This document shows, in pieces, positions 6,491 through 8,726 of a DNA stretch of 8,726 nt. Where the stretch lies: the NCBI GenBank assembly GCA_000435535.1, contig FR884484.1, positions 1 through 8,726 on the forward strand. Reading direction: 5' to 3'. The stretch comes from Clostridium sp. CAG:575 (GTDB lineage Bacteria; Bacillota; Clostridia; TANB77; CAG-508). Positions within the stretch are counted from its first letter, which is position 1, and the number at the start of each line of letters is the position of its first letter. The translations under genes were made by a program, and so were the position numbers. Under the pieces are notes generated by a model, which did not search any database, was not told the origin of the DNA, and saw only the letters and a list, made by a program, of their open reading frames with translations.

Positions 6491-8503
6491 TTACCTATTT
6501 CCATTCAAGATTCTAATAATTTCTGCCACACTCCATGCCTGTGAAATTGCCCCTTTAGGTTCTTGTGGCTTTTTGGAATCATACATTTCTGATATACTTC
6601 CAATGCAACCTCTTTCTTCTATTTCTTTTTCAAATGTAGTTTTTGTTATATTTATAAATTTGCCTAATTTTGCTTCTACTTCTGCCTTTTTTGTTTTTCT
6701 TTTTTCACTTGCTATAATATTTTTTAGTGAATTATAGTATAATCCTAAAAGCCATGGCCATGTTGTTCCTTGATGATAGTGCATATCTCTTTGCATACTG
6801 TTGCCTTCATATACATCTACATAATTAGGTTCTCCTTTTGCTAGTGTTTTTAGTCCATATGGATTTAATAGTTTCTTTTCTGCTGTGTCAATGATGTTGT
6901 ATGCTATTTCTGAATTTGGTTCTATCACAGGATATGTTAAGCTTAAACTAAATAATTGATTAGGTCTTACTTTATTATCTCCTAATACATCATACAAACA
7001 TTTTCTTCTTGAATTATAAAATTTGTCATTAAATGATTTCTTACATTTTTTTGCTAAGCTTCTATATTGTTTTGCTTCTGTTTCATTTTCGAATTTTTCT
7101 GCTAGGTCACTCATAATCATTAATCCATTGTACCATAAACTATTTATTTCAACTGCTTTTCCATTTCTTGGTGTTGCTGCAATACCTTCACATTTTGCAT
7201 CCATCCAAGTATTTTGGGTTGCCGTTGTTCCTGATGATATTAAATAATCAGTATCTAGATAAATATTATTTTGGTCTACATCAATACCTTTTTGATAGCT
7301 TTCTATTATTATTTTTAATTTATCATATATTTTTTCTTTTATAAATTCGTAATCATTTGTATATTCAATATATTTTTGTATTTGTTCAAATAATAATAGT
7401 GAACTGTCTGCACTGTTGTATAATGGTCTATTATCAAACCCTGAATATCCATTTGGAACTAATCCATATTTTATATCTCTTACCATTGTAAGTAATACTT
7501 CTCTTGCAATATCATATCTCTTTAGAATTAATAATAATCCTTCAAATGATATTAAACTGTCACGTCCCCAATCCAAAAACCATGGATATCCTGCAATTAT
7601 TGTATGTAATCCAAATGTTGGTCTATATACTATAAATTGGTCAGCTGTTGCAATTAGTTTAGATATATCTTTATAAAATTTATTATTTTCATCTATTTCT
7701 GCTTGTTTTACTACTTTTTCTATTCTTTCAATCTCGTTTTTGATTACTTTATTTACATTTATTTCTTCAATATTTTCTTCAAATGAGCATGCAAAAGATA
7801 TTTCTTTTTCTTCATTTGGTTGTATTTCTATTTCATATACCCCTGTTACATAGTGATTTTCTTTTGGGTAAAAGCCTCTTTTTTGTTCTTCTATGTAAAA
7901 CATGTCTTTAAATGTGTCATTGTTATGTTCTATATATTTTCCTTCTGATGTATTCATATATACTGGAAAACTTGATCTTCCATCAATTATTAGTTTTACT
8001 TTTCGATTATTTATAATTTGTTTTACATCAAATGTGTGATTTGTACTCATACAGTGAAAATCTCTAAAATTTATAATTGGTGCTAATGTTAATTTGGCAG
8101 GTTTATTTCCGTTTTTTATTTTATAATAAATTCCTACTGTATTTCTACCATATTCCATACAAATTGCTTTTGTAATTTCAACATCTTGAATTTTGTACTT
8201 AAAAACTGGCACATATTCTTTTTCAAAACTTTCTAAATATTGATATCCTTGAGATATATAATTTTCTCCTATATTCGTAAATAATTCGTATTTTTGATTT
8301 TCAATTTCTATTGCTTCATCTAATTTTGATAATATTAGATATCTTCTTGCTGGTGGAGTCAGTGGTGCTATTAATAACCCATGATATTTTCTGGTATTTG
8401 CTCCAATTACAGTGGAACTTGCAAATCCACCAATTCCATTTGTAATAATCCATTCTCTTTTTAGTCCGTTTTCTAAATTTATTTTTTCATTTGTCAATTT
8501 CAT
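6491..8503 (-). CDS. Amylo-alpha-1,6-glucosidase / glycogen debranching enzyme (GH133-type)
   Basis: The protein is 670 residues and cytoplasmic, with no signal peptide. It should hydrolyse alpha-1,6-linked glucosyl stubs in glycogen or related alpha-glucans. The N-terminal domain (PF12439-like) carries the signature REWIITNGIGGFASSTVIGANTRKYHG (16-42). The C-terminal (alpha/alpha)6 barrel (PF06202) carries AGYPWFLDWGRDS (304-316), GLVPNGYSG, YNSADSSLLLF, NTWMDAKCEG (431-440), RNGKAVEINSLWYNGL (446-461), RPNQLFSLSL, YHQGTTWPWLLG (576-587) and GSISEMYD (635-642). The acidic residues in WGRDS and SEMYD are candidate catalytic residues by family analogy, which is inference. The size and domain order match bacterial/archaeal-type GDE, not the larger eukaryotic bifunctional enzyme. 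The ATG start has AAAGGA eight bases upstream. No other glycogen genes (glgA, glgB, glgC, glgP) are in the window. A promoter candidate lies just upstream, so this is probably the first gene of the run. Confidence 0.95.
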   Translation of the reverse strand: MKLTNEKINLENGLKREWIITNGIGGFASSTVIGANTRKYHGLLIAPLTPPARRYLILSKLDEAIEIENQKYELFTNIGENYISQGYQYLESFEKEYVPVFKYKIQDVEITKAICMEYGRNTVGIYYKIKNGNKPAKLTLAPIINFRDFHCMSTNHTFDVKQIINNRKVKLIIDGRSSFPVYMNTSEGKYIEHNNDTFKDMFYIEEQKRGFYPKENHYVTGVYEIEIQPNEEKEISFACSFEENIEEINVNKVIKNEIERIEKVVKQAEIDENNKFYKDISKLIATADQFIVYRPTFGLHTIIAGYPWFLDWGRDSLISFEGLLLILKRYDIAREVLLTMVRDIKYGLVPNGYSGFDNRPLYNSADSSLLLFEQIQKYIEYTNDYEFIKEKIYDKLKIIIESYQKGIDVDQNNIYLDTDYLISSGTTATQNTWMDAKCEGIAATPRNGKAVEINSLWYNGLMIMSDLAEKFENETEAKQYRSLAKKCKKSFNDKFYNSRRKCLYDVLGDNKVRPNQLFSLSLTYPVIEPNSEIAYNIIDTAEKKLLNPYGLKTLAKGEPNYVDVYEGNSMQRDMHYHQGTTWPWLLGLYYNSLKNIIASEKRKTKKAEVEAKLGKFINITKTTFEKEIEERGCIGSISEMYDSKKPQEPKGAISQAWSVAEIIRILNGNR

Positions 8504-8726
8504 TTTTTTAGTCCTTTCAACTAAGAATTTATATTTTTATACTAACATAATTTTTATTGGTTCTCAATATCTTTTGAAAAAAAATCAATATATTTCTAAT
8601 TTTTATTTGTTAATAATATATTTTTCATTTCAATAATAGAATTTCTTTTATTAAAAAAGAGGCTGAGGAAATCTGTTTAAGATTACACCACTAAAAACCC
8701 CCTTTGATGATTTTTATCAGAGAGAG
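8504..8726. other. Non-coding region upstream of the debranching enzyme, right window edge
   Basis: No supported gene lies here. Positions 8504-8640 are extremely AT-rich and include the ribosome-binding site and promoter candidate of the debranching enzyme. Positions 8655-8726 are noticeably richer in G and C than the adjoining bases. On the minus strand this part contains a GGGGG run, a short AATCT/AGATT hairpin (about 8670-8684), and CCTCAGCCTC followed by a T6 run. It could be the tail of an upstream minus-strand gene plus its terminator, or part of an RNA continuing off the window. A complete terminator stem is not visible. Confidence 0.5.
8539..8567 (-). promoter_or_regulatory. Candidate SigA-type promoter for the debranching-enzyme gene
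   Basis: On the minus strand TTGAGA (8562-8567; five of six to the -35 consensus) is followed by exactly 17 bases and then TAGTAT (8539-8544; four of six), which has an extended TGn upstream of it. Transcription would start near 8532, giving a leader of about 30 nt before the ATG at 8503. The surrounding DNA is so AT-rich that chance matches are common. Confidence 0.45.

Larger units (their letters stand above)
722..8503 (-). other. Co-directional six-gene run, probable operon(s)
   Basis: Six genes read on the minus strand without interruption by any plus-strand gene. Gaps in transcription order are 97, 75, 229 and 21 bp, then a 17-bp overlap. The last three genes (recG, PF06541, YihY) are tightly spaced and very likely co-transcribed. 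The debranching enzyme, holA and phosphoesterase may form a separate unit, because the 229-bp gap contains an inverted repeat with a terminator-like core. No clear intrinsic terminator is visible in the 23 bp between the YihY stop and the convergent VanW gene. Confidence 0.5.

Noticed and set aside
8412..8636. Plus-strand open frame of 74 residues crossing the debranching-enzyme start
   Set aside because: It overlaps the conserved N-terminus of the debranching enzyme and its tail is translated AT-rich intergenic DNA; there is no homology to any family I recognise.

Overview
The window is strongly AT-rich and uses the standard code (no in-frame TGA read as Trp; holA ends in TGA). AGGAGG-like or AAAGGA-like ribosome-binding sites precede nearly every gene. 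Together with the gene families (VanW-domain protein, PF06541 membrane protein, RecG, a COG1768-type phosphoesterase), this suggests a low-GC Firmicute, most likely a clostridial lineage. Species cannot be assigned from the sequence alone.

Layout. The left end (1-698) holds the 3' part of one plus-strand gene, a VanW-domain surface protein with a long Asn-rich linker; its start lies off the window. It converges, with a 23-bp gap, on a run of six minus-strand genes filling 722-8503. In transcription order these are: a GH133-type amylo-alpha-1,6-glucosidase (6491-8503), DNA polymerase III delta subunit holA (5359-6393), a calcineurin-like phosphoesterase (4588-5283), the recG helicase (2298-4358), a PF06541 membrane protein with a charged helical tail (1524-2276), and a YihY/BrkB membrane protein (722-1540). 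The last two overlap by 17 bp, and the YihY gene starts at GTG. The phosphoesterase also starts at GTG, behind a strong Shine-Dalgarno sequence.

Functionally the run is mixed: storage-polysaccharide debranching, replication clamp loading, fork rescue and recombination, a small phosphoesterase, and two envelope proteins. It looks like an ordinary housekeeping gene string rather than one dedicated pathway. A promoter candidate sits upstream of the debranching enzyme. The gaps are 97, 75, 229 and 21 bp, then a 17-bp overlap, so co-transcription is most credible for recG-PF06541-yihY.

The one structure not explained by genes is a 160-bp nested inverted repeat (4380-4539) between the phosphoesterase and recG. 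It has perfect 23-bp outer arms, near-perfect 25/26-nt inner arms, and a terminator-like core flanked by A7 and T7. It could be a MITE-like element, a structured RNA or a bidirectional terminator. I see no CRISPR array, tRNA, rRNA, transposase or recognisable defence system, and nothing that amounts to a convincing new multi-gene system.
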